30,659 nucleotides of DNA from Paratrimastix pyriformis (Eukaryota; Preaxostyla; Paratrimastigidae). The position numbers were made by a program, and so were the translations under genes. The notes under the pieces are model-generated. The model was not told the DNA's origin. It was given only the letters and a program-made list of their open reading frames with translations, and searched no databases. The stretch's first letter is position 1; each line of letters begins with the position of its first letter. The stretch is from positions 1 through 30,659 of the forward strand of contig JAPMOS010000312.1 in the NCBI GenBank assembly GCA_027972325.1, written 5' to 3'. Positions 1-7,875 of the stretch are shown here, in pieces.

Positions 1-327
1 GCTCGACCCGCTCACGGATCCGGGAAAGATGGGATGCGGCGGGACAATTTTGCACTACCGAGTCACCGACCTCGGTACCGTATAGAACATAATTGGGTCC
101 GGCCACGAGATTCCGGACGATGGGGTTTCGGAAGTCTCACCCAAAAACGCAGCCATCTCCCAACTATCTCAAATGGATGGCCACCAGGGTGCTGCCGAAT
201 GGGCACACCAAACACACCGTCACGGGACCGGAGGAGGTGCCAAGTCCCGGGAGGGCAGGCACAACTCGAACCCACTCACCCCACCCCTCAGGAAACTCTG
301 CCTACCCCATATACGGCCCAAGGGGGG

Positions 328-560
328 GCTCAGCTCGGGGGAGGGACAGTCCCAACCCTGGGGGTTCCTTCTCGGACTGGACCCTCAATGGGACCGGGAG
401 CAGGCCAAACTGCGGCTGCTGGCACAGCACCCACCTCGGGGACCACTGGCAGGCAGGCTGGCTCGGCACCGGGAGGAGTGGTTGGCCTCAGACCACCTCG
501 GGAAGTGGCACAGGTGGTATCGGAAGGGTTTCACATCCCGTTCAAGGGACCCCCAACCCG
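328..560 (+). repeat. Duplicated segment within the DIRS-like fossil, copy A
   Basis: This stretch, beginning GGGCTCAGCTCGG and covering the region just upstream of the RT core, recurs almost unchanged at 1536-1777. The two lie in direct orientation about 1.2 kb apart. The duplication places the upstream part of the RT region again downstream of the RT core, so the fossil is rearranged internally or is two overlapping copies. Confidence 0.85.
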
Positions 561-1535
561 GGGCGTGGTCCCGGACCTACCACTTGGTGGGGAGGAGAAA
601 CTGGGCTTGGAGGCGGTGGTCCAGGAGTACCTTGGGATATCGGCACTGAAAACGATCCAGGGGGTCGGACAAGGGATGAGATCTCCCATTTTTGGGCGGC
701 CCAAGCCCGGCGGGAAATGGAGGTTGATCCTGGACCTCACCGCCTTGAATCACTTCATCTTTGCCCCTCCTTCAAAATGGAGGGGTGGAAGACGGTGAGG
801 GCCGTGGTGGAGCCCATGATGTGGGCCACCAAGATCGACCTCAAGCATGCGTACTTTCACATCCCGATCTTTCCACCTCACGGGGAAATACCTGGGAGTC
901 GAATGGGAGGGCACGGAATATCGCCAAGCCCTCCCATTCGGCCTGAATGTGGCTCCCAGAATCTTTACGAAGACCATGAGAGTGGCAATCAAGGAAGCCC
1001 GAAGACACGGCATCTTGGTAGTCCACTACATCGACGACCTACTGGTGTTGGGCAGGTCACCACAGGAGACCAAACTGCATACACTGGCACTCCTTCGTCA
1101 CCTCTCACTCGGGTTCGAGATCAGCTGGGACAAAACCCAAGTGGAACCAGTTCAAATGCTGGAGTTCCTGGGGTTTGTCCTCGACACTCGAGCGATGACA
1201 CTCTCACTCCCACCCGAGAAGGCACAGAAGGTGAGAGATGGCGCACAACACCCAACAGTGCACCACCATCAAAGCCAAATCATTGGCAGCGGTGATCGGG
1301 TTCATGTCGTCATGCAGGGAGACGATTCGCCCGGCCTGCTTGTACCTGCGCAACCTGAACATCGACCTGTCCACGGCGATCAAGGCGCAGGGGGTGGCAT
1401 GCACTGGTGACCCTTTCGGAGGAGTCACACAGGGACTTGGAGTGGTGAACATGCACAGTACCCCACCAGCACCCCACTTCGGACCCCACCAGCAGAGCTG
1501 ATCCTGACCACGGATGCAGCCGAGATGGGCTGCCC

Positions 1536-1777
1536 AAGGGCTCAGCTCGGGGAGGAGGACAGTCCCAACCCTGGGGGGGGACCCCTTCCTTCTCGGACTG
1601 GACCCTCAATGGGACCGGGAGCAGGCCAAACTGCGGCTGCTGGCACAGCACCCACCTCGGGGACCACTGGCAGGCAGGCTGGCTCGGCACCGGGAGGAGT
1701 GGTTGGCCCTCAGACCACCTCGGGAAGTGGCACAGGTGGTATCGGAAGGGTTTCACATCCCGTTCAAGGGACCCCCA
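1536..1777 (+). repeat. Duplicated segment within the DIRS-like fossil, copy B
   Basis: This is a second, near-identical copy of 328-560 with a few small length differences in G runs. It ends about 15 bp before the LINE copy 1 tail begins, so the LINE landed at the edge of the duplicated block. Confidence 0.85.
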
Positions 1778-1791
1778 CCCAACCCGGGGGC

Positions 1792-1810
1792 GTGTGTGTG
1801 TGTGTGTGTG
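1792..1810 (-). repeat. (CA)n tail of LINE copy 1
   Basis: A run of TG dinucleotides on the plus strand, CA on the element strand, follows the conserved 3' UTR directly. Simple-repeat tails in place of poly(A) are known in several LINE clades. The same junction (AGTATC followed by ACAC) is seen at 22256-22280 and 26087-26106. Confidence 0.9.
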
Positions 1811-1966
1811 ATACTTCCCGGCTTACGCCGAGTCCGTTATCGGGCCGAAGCCCGCGGGTAACATAGACCTCCCGGTCCGCCCTCCCCGCGAGACAAGCTC
1901 GCAAGAAGGAACGCGGTCCATGGGTCGGCTCGCGCCCACAAGGGGCGGTCACCGCCGACACTCGGA
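1811..1966 (-). other. LINE 3' UTR with two tetraloop hairpins
   Basis: On the element strand this segment follows the stop codon of the LINE frame and ends at the CA tail. It holds three short perfect hairpins: GCGAG-CTTGT-CTCGC; CGGGC-TTCG-GCCCG at 1841-1854, whose RNA form is the very stable cUUCGg tetraloop; and CTCGGC-GTAA-GCCGGG at 1817-1832, with a GNRA-type loop and one U-G pair. The last two lie within about 45 nt of the tail. All are conserved at 22256-22417 and 26101-26265. Structured 3' UTRs serve as template recognition sites for reverse transcription in several LINE clades; that role here is inferred. Confidence 0.7.
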
Positions 1967-2694
1967 CTACGTCCCTTCGTCCATCCCTTCCTCGTTCTTC
2001 TCGTTCTTCTTCCGTTGCTTGATCGCTACCAGCATAGTTCTCCGCAGTCCACCCAGTTCGCTCCCAATCTCCTTCTGGGTCTCTTCATCCACAATCCCCA
2101 GCTCTGCTGCCAGTCTGCAGTCATTCGCGTAGATTTCCCTAAGCCCGCACCGTCTTCGCAGTCTCCCAGCAACTTTCTTCACCACACCTTCTGAAATCCC
2201 CCTCCAGTTATAGAGCACTTCGCCCTCCTTCGGACGCCCCTCATAGTCAGCCTCCACTCTTCGCGCTCCCGCCTCCTTTCGCAACATGTTCTCCAATGCC
2301 CACAAGGGGGCTGGGTCCATCGGGAATCTCTCTCGGGCCCGCTGGTTCTCGAAGAGCAGAATGCCCACGTCAAACGGGGCCTTCCCCGCACCTTTCTCCC
2401 CCGTCCGCCAGAAGCTCGGCAGCCAGAAGCTGAAGCCCCCTTCCTCAATGATAAACAGCTCCTTCAGTTGCATGTCCCCCCTCAGCGCCAAACCGACTCC
2501 ATGCTGCGCCTTCATTCCCTGCACCGGCCGCGTCCGGTTTGGCTTGCCCACTCCGTACGGGACTATCGCGATACATCGGAAGGCTCTCTTCCCAGCTCTA
2601 CCAATTGGGCTCTCCGCCCAATCGCCAATTGCCGTAAATAACCGGTCCATCTCCTCCTGTGGGTTGTATTCAGGGTTGGCAAAGATGAGGAGGT
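1967..2694 (-). pseudogene. LINE copy 1, C-terminal half of the methyltransferase-like domain
   Basis: The frame encodes the last 240 or so residues of the LINE polyprotein, starting LLIFANPEYNPQEEMDRLF and ending KNEKNEEGMDEGT. It includes the NPEY motif, the AIVPYG strand, the GGFSFW segment and the APFDVGILLFEN segment discussed under the intact copy at 26266-27819. Only about four residues differ from that copy over this part, although about one base in 23 differs, and most differences are silent. The domain is cut from its N-terminal half (4984-5870) by the LTR element, so this copy cannot make the whole protein. Confidence 0.8.
2691..2694. repeat. Target-site duplication AGGT, left side of the LTR element
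   Basis: AGGT here and at 4980-4983 flanks the LTR element. LINE copy 2, which lacks the insertion, has one AGGT at this place (near 26991-26995), so the empty site is known. Confidence 0.85.
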
Positions 2695-2777
2695 TGTAGT
2701 CACTCTCAAGGGACGTTGGCAATGGCTGAATCTCTTGGTGGGGCAAACCAGGGGGAAACAACCCTATTCCCACAACA
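2695..2777 (-). repeat. 83-bp LTR of the gag-only element (3' LTR in element sense)
   Basis: It begins TGTAGTCACTCTC and ends CCCACAACA on the plus strand, and matches 4897-4979 throughout by eye. At 83 bp it is among the shortest LTRs known, comparable with TRIM-type elements. Confidence 0.9.
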
Positions 2778-2902
2778 CCACCCTCCTTAGGGACGGGTTT
2801 CACGCAAGGATGAGGCTGGAAGAGGGTTGGTAGGTAGGGAGTTCCGAAGGTTCCTCCCCCCCTTGGAAGGAAGGAAGAGGGCCAACGAAAAACCCACACG
2901 GA

Positions 2903-4863
2903 TTAGCGACGATGGCGACGGCGGCGCTTGCCGTGGGTTCCACCCGTAGAGTCCACAGGGGCGACTGGGACAGGGGCGGGCGAAGAGGCAGATGGAGACA
3001 TGGGCGGAGACATAAGCGGAGACATGGGCGGAGACATGGGCGGAGACATGGGCGGAGACGTGGGCGGAGACGTGGGCGGAGACGTGGGCGGAGACGTGGG
3101 CGGAGGTGGAGGAAGGGACGAGTCAGACAGGGGCGCGGAGGCGGGGGCGGGATCGGGGACAGGGGCAGGGGCAGGGGCAGGGGCAGGGGCAGGGGCAGGG
3201 GCAGGGGCAGGGGCAGGGGGACGGAGCAGGGTCAGGGAAGGCGGATTGGACTGGACAACGTAGTCCGTGAGACCGCGGGGGTCTATCACGATGGCATCTG
3301 ACGGGCACAGAGAAGAAATGACATGCGTGTGCACGACGGTCGGGGCAGCCTCCTCCAAAGGAGAGAAACGGAGCGGCAGCTCCAGGGTGCCGAGACTCTC
3401 GAGTCTCTGTCCGCCGGCTGTCACGATGGGAACGGCTTCCGGAGGGGCCGAGGGAACGAGGCCGAGATGCGTTGCCAGGGCTTGGCTGATGGCGTTGGCT
3501 TGGGCACCGCTGTCCAGGATGGCATGGACAGGGCGCCCGTCCGGGAGGACCGCGGTGGTGCGGAAGTTCCTGTCAAGGGTACCGCAAGGCGGGTAGGGGG
3601 GGTCCGGGGCTGGGTTGGCGACCATGACACGGAGGAAGTGCTTGGGGTCGCCCTTAGCGGCGAGTCTGGCACTCCGCCGGACTGGGGGATCAGCCGGGGG
3701 AAGCGCTGAAGGGGCTGGACCACTGGTGGCGGCTGGGGCTGGGTTGGTGGGAGGGGAGGGTGCGGGGGGGTCCGAGGCCGCACGGGGGCAGTCCCTCTCC
3801 TGATGGCCGGGCTGCCGGCACCTCACGCAAATGCCGAGGGCACGCAGGCGGGCCTTCTCCTCAAACGTCAGCTTGGGAAGCGACGGAAAGAACGGGCGTG
3901 AGGAGGGGACGGCGGCGATTGTCTCATCGTCACCGGAGGAGGACATGGAGGCTGAATCGGCCGGGTCCGAGGCAGGAGGGGCGGCCGGGTCCGAGGCAGG
4001 AGGGGCGACGGGCTGGGGGGCTTGTTGGCGGGGGCGAGGCGGGGTGCTGGTCGGGAGCTGAAGGCCCGAGGAGACGAGCGTCTCCTTCGCCTCGTGTAGG
4101 CGCTTGGCGAGCGCCAGGGAGCAGTCGAAGCAAGCCTTGAGTGCCTGCTCTTCCGGGTCCTCAGCGGTGTCGGTGTCGGTGTCGGTGTCGGTGGCGGTGG
4201 CAGCCGGGGCGGTGGAGGGAGCCGGGGCGGTGGAGGCAGCCGCGGTGTCAGTGGCGTGGAAGAACTTGAGAACCGCGGCTTCCACTGAGGCTTCCTGACG
4301 CTCTGCAAGAACGCGGTCAGGACGCAGCGACGACTGCGCACGGAGTTCGCGCTTGAAGGCGCGGCCGAACTCGCCAAGGATGGCGCGTGGAAAGCGCTCC
4401 CTGAGGCAGAAAGTCGGGAGACCCAATGCTTCACCAAGTGCCTTGTAGCTGTGAATAAACTGGGTCAGCTGGAAGTGAAGAGGCACTGGAGAGGCAAAGG
4501 AGGCTTTGAAAGTCAGCTTTTCCAACTCCGCAACGCGCTGATGGGCATCACGCGGACGAAGCATCTCAAAAGAGCGGAAAAAACGGCTTGATCATCGTCA
4601 AACGAATCAAGTGGTAGAGTGTCGATGAGCTCCATTGGCAAGTGCTCACAGAGAGGTGGCATCTCAACATTCCGGTGAATGAGAGAAAAGCGGTCCCACT
4701 CTTTCTTGAATTTGAGTAGGCCGTCGAAGGTGCATTGGGACATGGAAAACTCTGGGAAACAGAGCTCTTGGACCAGTTGGACGCGGTTGGGAATGTCTGA
4801 ATGCAAGGCGGTGTTGGCACGTTGTGAAGATGGCTTTCCGCTGGCGGCGGAAAAGGAAAACAT
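2903..4863 (-). CDS. Gag and retropepsin-like protease region of the LTR element
   Basis: The region encodes a gag-type protein of the Ty3/gypsy-like kind. The segment read from 4564 is 553 residues long. It has a helical N-terminal part, an Ala/Pro/Ser-rich linker with a DT-repeat (near residues 125-133), a CCHC zinc knuckle CVRCRQPGHQERDC at about 246-259, and a retropepsin motif ILDSGAQANAIS with its catalytic Asp near 351. It ends in a Pro-rich tail of PAPA and SPPM repeats and a basic KRRRRHRR end. The N-terminal gag part begins with ATG at 4863, 33 bp inside the 5' LTR. It packages RNA and matures itself; polymerase and integrase would have to come from another element. It is a fossil part with about one break. 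Confidence 0.8.
2996..3108. repeat. 12-bp tandem repeat (GGCGGAGACATG type) in the gag tail
   Basis: About nine copies of a 12-bp unit alternate GACATG and GACGTG forms. On the coding strand they give Ser-Pro-Pro-Met/Thr repeats. The unit length is a multiple of three, so copy-number change keeps the frame. Confidence 0.85.
3157..3223. repeat. 6-bp tandem repeat (GGGGCA) in the gag tail
   Basis: About eleven copies of GGGGCA encode a Pro-Ala repeat on the minus strand. A further 6-bp array, GGTGTC, lies near 4166-4197 and encodes Asp-Thr repeats in the same protein. Confidence 0.85.
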
Positions 4864-4896
4864 GGGTTTCGTTCAAAATTCGACGAGTAATATTAC

Positions 4897-4979
4897 TGTA
4901 GTCACTCTCAAGGGACGTTGGCAATGGCTGAATCTCTTGGTGGGGCAAACCAGGGGGAAACAACCCTATTCCCACAACA
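4897..4979 (-). repeat. 83-bp LTR of the gag-only element (5' LTR in element sense)
   Basis: This is the second copy of the LTR at 2695-2777, in the same orientation, followed directly by the AGGT target duplication at 4980-4983 and then by LINE sequence. Confidence 0.9.
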
Positions 4980-4983
4980 AGGT

Positions 4984-5870
4984 CGCGATTCTCCTTAAAC
5001 AACCCGTAGCCATCCAGTCTTCCACCCAAAAACCAGTCATCCTTGCTGGGCGTTCTGAATTCAGGGAAGCTCAAATCGGCATTCCCAGGATGCGAGAATG
5101 CCATCGTTGTCAAACTGCCTGCTTGTCTGAGCAGAGAGGACACCACGTGGGGGGTCGTCCACTGGTTTCGCAGGGTGCTCTTGTGGGTCTGCCCTTCTGC
5201 CATCTCCGTACTCATCCCATCCACATATCGATCGCATAGGTTCGCCACTTCTGTGGTGAATGTTTCCCAGAAGCTGTCCCAGGTTCGGGCGCGGTACCAG
5301 CGCCCCCGCGATCGCTCGATGAGCTCCCAGAGTCTGTCCATCGCTATCTGCTTACCTCTCACCTGCACACTTTGGCCCATAGGCTCCACCCATTTTTCTT
5401 GGAGCACTTGTTCTGCATCTTCTGCTCCTTCCCCCTTGTCCAGCCACGCGATCAGTTTGATCGCATTGGCACCACTCCACCTTTCAGCGACACTGCCCAT
5501 CATAGCCGGGCATTCAAAAACCAAATGGTTCGTATAGTCTCTCGCCCCACACCAACATTTCCCATCCCCTTCACCATTGATGTAGAATCTGATGTTGGCC
5601 GTGATGTACCGCTGCAAGATTGCCATCATGGCCAGTCTGCCCGACATTTCGCATCGCATGGTCTGCGTATTTATTCCGCCATTTCCCGTCTGAGCATTGA
5701 TGACCACCAGTGCGTTCTTGCGTTTCCGGGCCGCCCTGGAGATGCGTCCGCGGCGGCTGAAGGACTGGAGGCTTGTGCGAAAGTCTCCCTCCACCTCCTC
5801 CCCGTCGCATTGGTGAACCAACCGAAAACCCCAGGTCCGTTCCTGTTGCACCTTGCCTATGTCCTGTTTG
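4984..5870 (-). pseudogene. LINE copy 1, zinc motif and N-terminal half of the methyltransferase-like domain
   Basis: Read from 5870 down, the frame continues from the RNase H part through VQQERTWGFRLVHQCDG, a CWCGARDYTNHLVFEC zinc motif, a helical stretch with WVEPMGQSVQVRGKQ, and the WTTPHVV segment that opens the methyltransferase-like domain. It stops at the LTR element near GLFKENRD. The same residues are intact in copy 2 at about 26995-27880. A post-RNase H CxCx7Hx4C motif is common in LINE polyproteins and probably binds nucleic acid. This copy is interrupted at both ends by insertions. Confidence 0.8.
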
Positions 5871-5871
5871 A

Positions 5872-6808
5872 GAGAACATGCTGTGTATTTGCGAGGGCGC
5901 AGGCGACAAGTTCCCGGAAAGAAAGGTTACTCGCGCCTTCGCGCCATGCGTTACACTCCGGGGGGAGCCGGGCCAAACGACCCGATGAAAGTTGGCTCCT
6001 CCCGGCCGGTGGCCCGCTCGGAGGCGGTGCCGCCCGGTGATGGGTGGTGGGAGGGTGTCGCCGGTGTGTGTTCATCTCCGGCGACGGCGGCGAGCTCGTG
6101 GCTGGGGTGGGCCAGGGTCCCCAGAATCGAGTGTCCCGGGAGTCGTCCCCAATGGGACGACGGGAACGAGCTGCCTGATGGGGACGGCTTCCAGAGGGAT
6201 GACGGGCCCGTAGGGGAACGGCGGCGGGGGCACAAGGGGCGCAGGTGGTTGCGGACGGTGACGTTCACGTGGAGCAGAACGCTTCAGGGGCGGTGGTGGA
6301 GGAGTGGACTCACAGTGCCCGGAATGTTGCACCACCATTGGAGTCGGAGTCGGAGGAGCGAAGGCATGATCTGATGCCGGTGGGTCAGGCACCTTTTTGG
6401 ATGTAAGAGGCTGCACAGATGCTTTCTTGGGTTTCGGAGGCGGAAACCGGGATTCCGATTTTGAATTCCGCATGGACCGGTAATGGGGGTCGGATTTCAA
6501 TTCCGGGTATCGATCGAGCACACGAATGGTGAAGGGAGTAAGCGTCGGGAAAAGGTATGAGGAAAGGTGCTCGCTGAAATCCTTTGGCGCATGTTGGGCA
6601 ATGAAATCGACCAGAGAGCAGATGTCGACACTGAGCTGTCTGACATCTCTCTCGTAGTGGTGGCGGACACGACGAGCGAGACCGCTTTCGTGCTTCTTTA
6701 TGGCATTGGATAGCCACTGAAGAGAGCCAGAGGTTTCTGGAATAGAGCTCATTCTTTGAAGAAAGAGCGCACTCAAATTTGATTTGAATGCGAATAGAAC
6801 CCCTGCCG
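5872..6808 (-). mobile_element. 937-bp insertion of unknown type in LINE copy 1
   Basis: Alignment with LINE copy 2 (near 27871-27895) shows that 5872-6808 is extra sequence between TGTTTGA and TGCTTTGCC. Flanking duplication is at most GA (5870-5871 and 6809-6810). I see no direct or inverted terminal repeats, no poly(A) or simple-repeat tail at the ends, and no polymerase or transposase. It holds one frame of 226 codons (6072-6752), a 56-bp leader and about 200 bp after the stop. It may be a non-autonomous element, a captured gene copy, or a Helitron-like or Crypton-like insertion without hallmark ends. Confidence 0.6.
6072..6752 (-). CDS. Unrecognised 226-residue protein in the insertion, Pro- and Arg-rich C terminus
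   Basis: The frame starts at ATG 6752 (MSSIPETSG) and ends after a run of six arginines. Residues 10-90 look helical and mixed-charge (for example KKHESGLARRVRHHYERDVRQLSVDICSLVDF). The rest is low-complexity, rich in proline with PPPPP runs and basic patches. The layout of a helical head and a Pro-rich basic tail recalls small gag or ORF1 proteins, but I see no zinc knuckle or RRM and do not recognise the family. The start was chosen because it lies inside the insertion and gives the whole helical part. Upstream in-frame codons run on into the LINE and are antisense shadow. Confidence 0.45.
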   Translation of the reverse strand: MSSIPETSGSLQWLSNAIKKHESGLARRVRHHYERDVRQLSVDICSLVDFIAQHAPKDFSEHLSSYLFPTLTPFTIRVLDRYPELKSDPHYRSMRNSKSESRFPPPKPKKASVQPLTSKKVPDPPASDHAFAPPTPTPMVVQHSGHCESTPPPPPLKRSAPRERHRPQPPAPLVPPPPFPYGPVIPLEAVPIRQLVPVVPLGTTPGTLDSGDPGPPQPRARRRRRR

Positions 6809-6810
6809 GA

Positions 6811-7351
6811 TGCTTTGCCCGGCAATCTTGTCTGCCAATCTGTTCCCCTCCGCATCCAGCGATGCCCCTGTCTCCTGGTGTCCCTTCACCCACACCAGCC
6901 GGACACCCCCCCTGTGCTCCTTCAGAATTCGCTGTCCCCTTCGGAGGAGGCCCTCGGCCTTCGACTCGATCAGGTCCGTCGGTGTCCAGTCGTCCTTCAT
7001 CAGCCTCTCCACCCATCCCTTTGCCACCTTACTGTCCGTGCGCACCTCCACGTTTGCATCCTGTCCCACTCTGATGGCTTCCAGGATGGCTTCCAGCTCT
7101 GCCTCATTGTTTGTTTGCCCTTTTCCCGTGCACCTTCTCCCGACCCGCACAGCCAGTGCCCCATTGGACAGCCGCTCCACCACCGCCAGTGCCGCTCGCC
7201 GGTCCTTCTTCTTCTTGGTCGCGCTACCATCTGTGTAAAAAGTCCGCCACTTCAGCTCGGGCTCCTCCACCCGCACCTCCACCTCCTCACACTCCGCCCG
7301 CAGTGCCTCCCATCGCCTCCACATTGCCTCGTCCCACTTGCCCGCTCTCAT
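6811..7351 (-). pseudogene. LINE copy 1, RNase H domain
   Basis: Read from 7351, the frame has all four acidic positions of RNase H: FYTDGSATKKK (first Asp), TNNEAELEAI (Glu), VRTDSKVAKGW (Asp), and WVKGHQETG...DAEGNRLADKIAG (His and last Asp). This domain removes RNA from the RNA-DNA hybrid during reverse transcription. The domain itself is open and complete, so the lesions of copy 1 lie elsewhere. It is followed immediately by the 937-bp insertion, which cuts it from the zinc motif and C-terminal part. RNase H in LINEs is known in the I, Tad, LOA and Ingi groups. Confidence 0.9.
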
Positions 7352-7875
7352 CCGGCTCTTCTTGCTTTCCCCGTTCTGGTCCAGGTGCCTCTCCGCCCCC
7401 TCTTCTTGTCGCTGGCTTCAACATGCATCCTCTCCGTTTCGCCATCCCCTTGCTCGTCGGGCTTCGATCCCTTTCTTGGCGGCCTCCCACCCCGGCTCCC
7501 TGCTTCGGCGTTTCCTGTTCTTCGCCACGACCACCAGCTTTCCTCCTTGCCCCACCATCAGCTTGGCTTGTCTCATCTTCCTCTCCGGGTCTGGGATCCC
7601 GTCATCCTCCCCACCATCCGCCTCTCTCTTGCCCGTATCCCGTCCCGCCCTCTCTCGGCTCTCCTCCTTTTCCTGTTCCGTCCTTGCCCTCTTTCGATCT
7701 CTTTCTGCCACTTCTTCCTCTCGGATCCTCCTCGCCAACTTAACATATTCCGTCTCCACTTTGTTCCCCACACACACACCCGCTCCTTGATGGCCTCCAC
7801 GTACTGCGGCATCGTGCCCTTCCACTGAAACCTACCGCCCACAATCAGGTCAGCCACACTCCTGATGCCCCTCTT
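7352..7875 (-). pseudogene. LINE copy 1, charged linker between RT thumb and RNase H
   Basis: Frames here give a strongly charged segment, with runs such as RIREEEVAERDRKRARTEQE and NRKRRSREPGWEAAKKG. It looks like a long charged helix with nuclear-localisation-like basic clusters. It joins the thumb region (RFQWKGTMPQYVEAIKERV) to the RNase H domain. The frame changes between the two sides, so it is damaged in this copy. The matching part of copy 2 (28350-28740) has lost many short pieces. Confidence 0.65.

Larger units (their letters stand above)
1..1791 (+). mobile_element. DIRS-like (tyrosine-recombinase) retrotransposon fossil, reverse transcriptase part
   Basis: The plus strand encodes pieces of a reverse transcriptase of the DIRS/Ngaro type. 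Recognisable blocks are a GFHIPF segment near 525-550, GKWRLILDLTALNHF near 710-755, KHAYFHIPI near 842-870, a QALPFGLNVAPRIF block near 925-965, the catalytic YIDD near 1027-1040, and LGFVLDTRAMTLSLP near 1170-1210. The LGF-x-D-x-x-x-MTLSLP ending is typical of this group rather than of Ty3 or Ty1 elements. No tyrosine recombinase or methyltransferase part is visible; the element runs off the left edge and its right part is cut by LINE copy 1. It is a broken old copy with several breaks. The family call is by motif only; a related RT clade is possible. Confidence 0.72.
2695..4979 (-). mobile_element. Short LTR retrotransposon with gag and protease only, no pol
   Basis: This is a 2285-bp element inserted into the LINE. 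It has identical-looking 83-bp direct terminal repeats starting TG and ending CA, and a 4-bp target duplication. Gag is on the minus strand. On the element strand a purine-rich tract (AAGGAGGGTGG) lies directly before the 3' LTR, as expected of a polypurine tract. No standard tRNA-Met primer site (TGG...) follows the 5' LTR; GTAATATTAC, a perfect palindrome, is there instead. No reverse transcriptase, RNase H or integrase fits in the 2.1-kb interior. This makes it a non-autonomous element of the gag-bearing terminal-repeat kind. The LTRs look alike by eye, so the insertion is young relative to the LINE. The coding part has about one break. Confidence 0.88.

Noticed and set aside
2912-3301. Plus-strand Arg/Gly-rich frames opposite the gag tail
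   Set aside because: They are antisense translations of the GGCGGAGACATG and GGGGCA tandem repeats that encode the Pro-rich gag tail on the minus strand.
6788-7828. Long plus-strand frame of 346 codons opposite LINE RNase H and linker
   Set aside because: It is a Pro/Ser/Leu-rich antisense shadow; the minus strand has the RNase H catalytic motifs, and the plus frame is not kept in copy 2.
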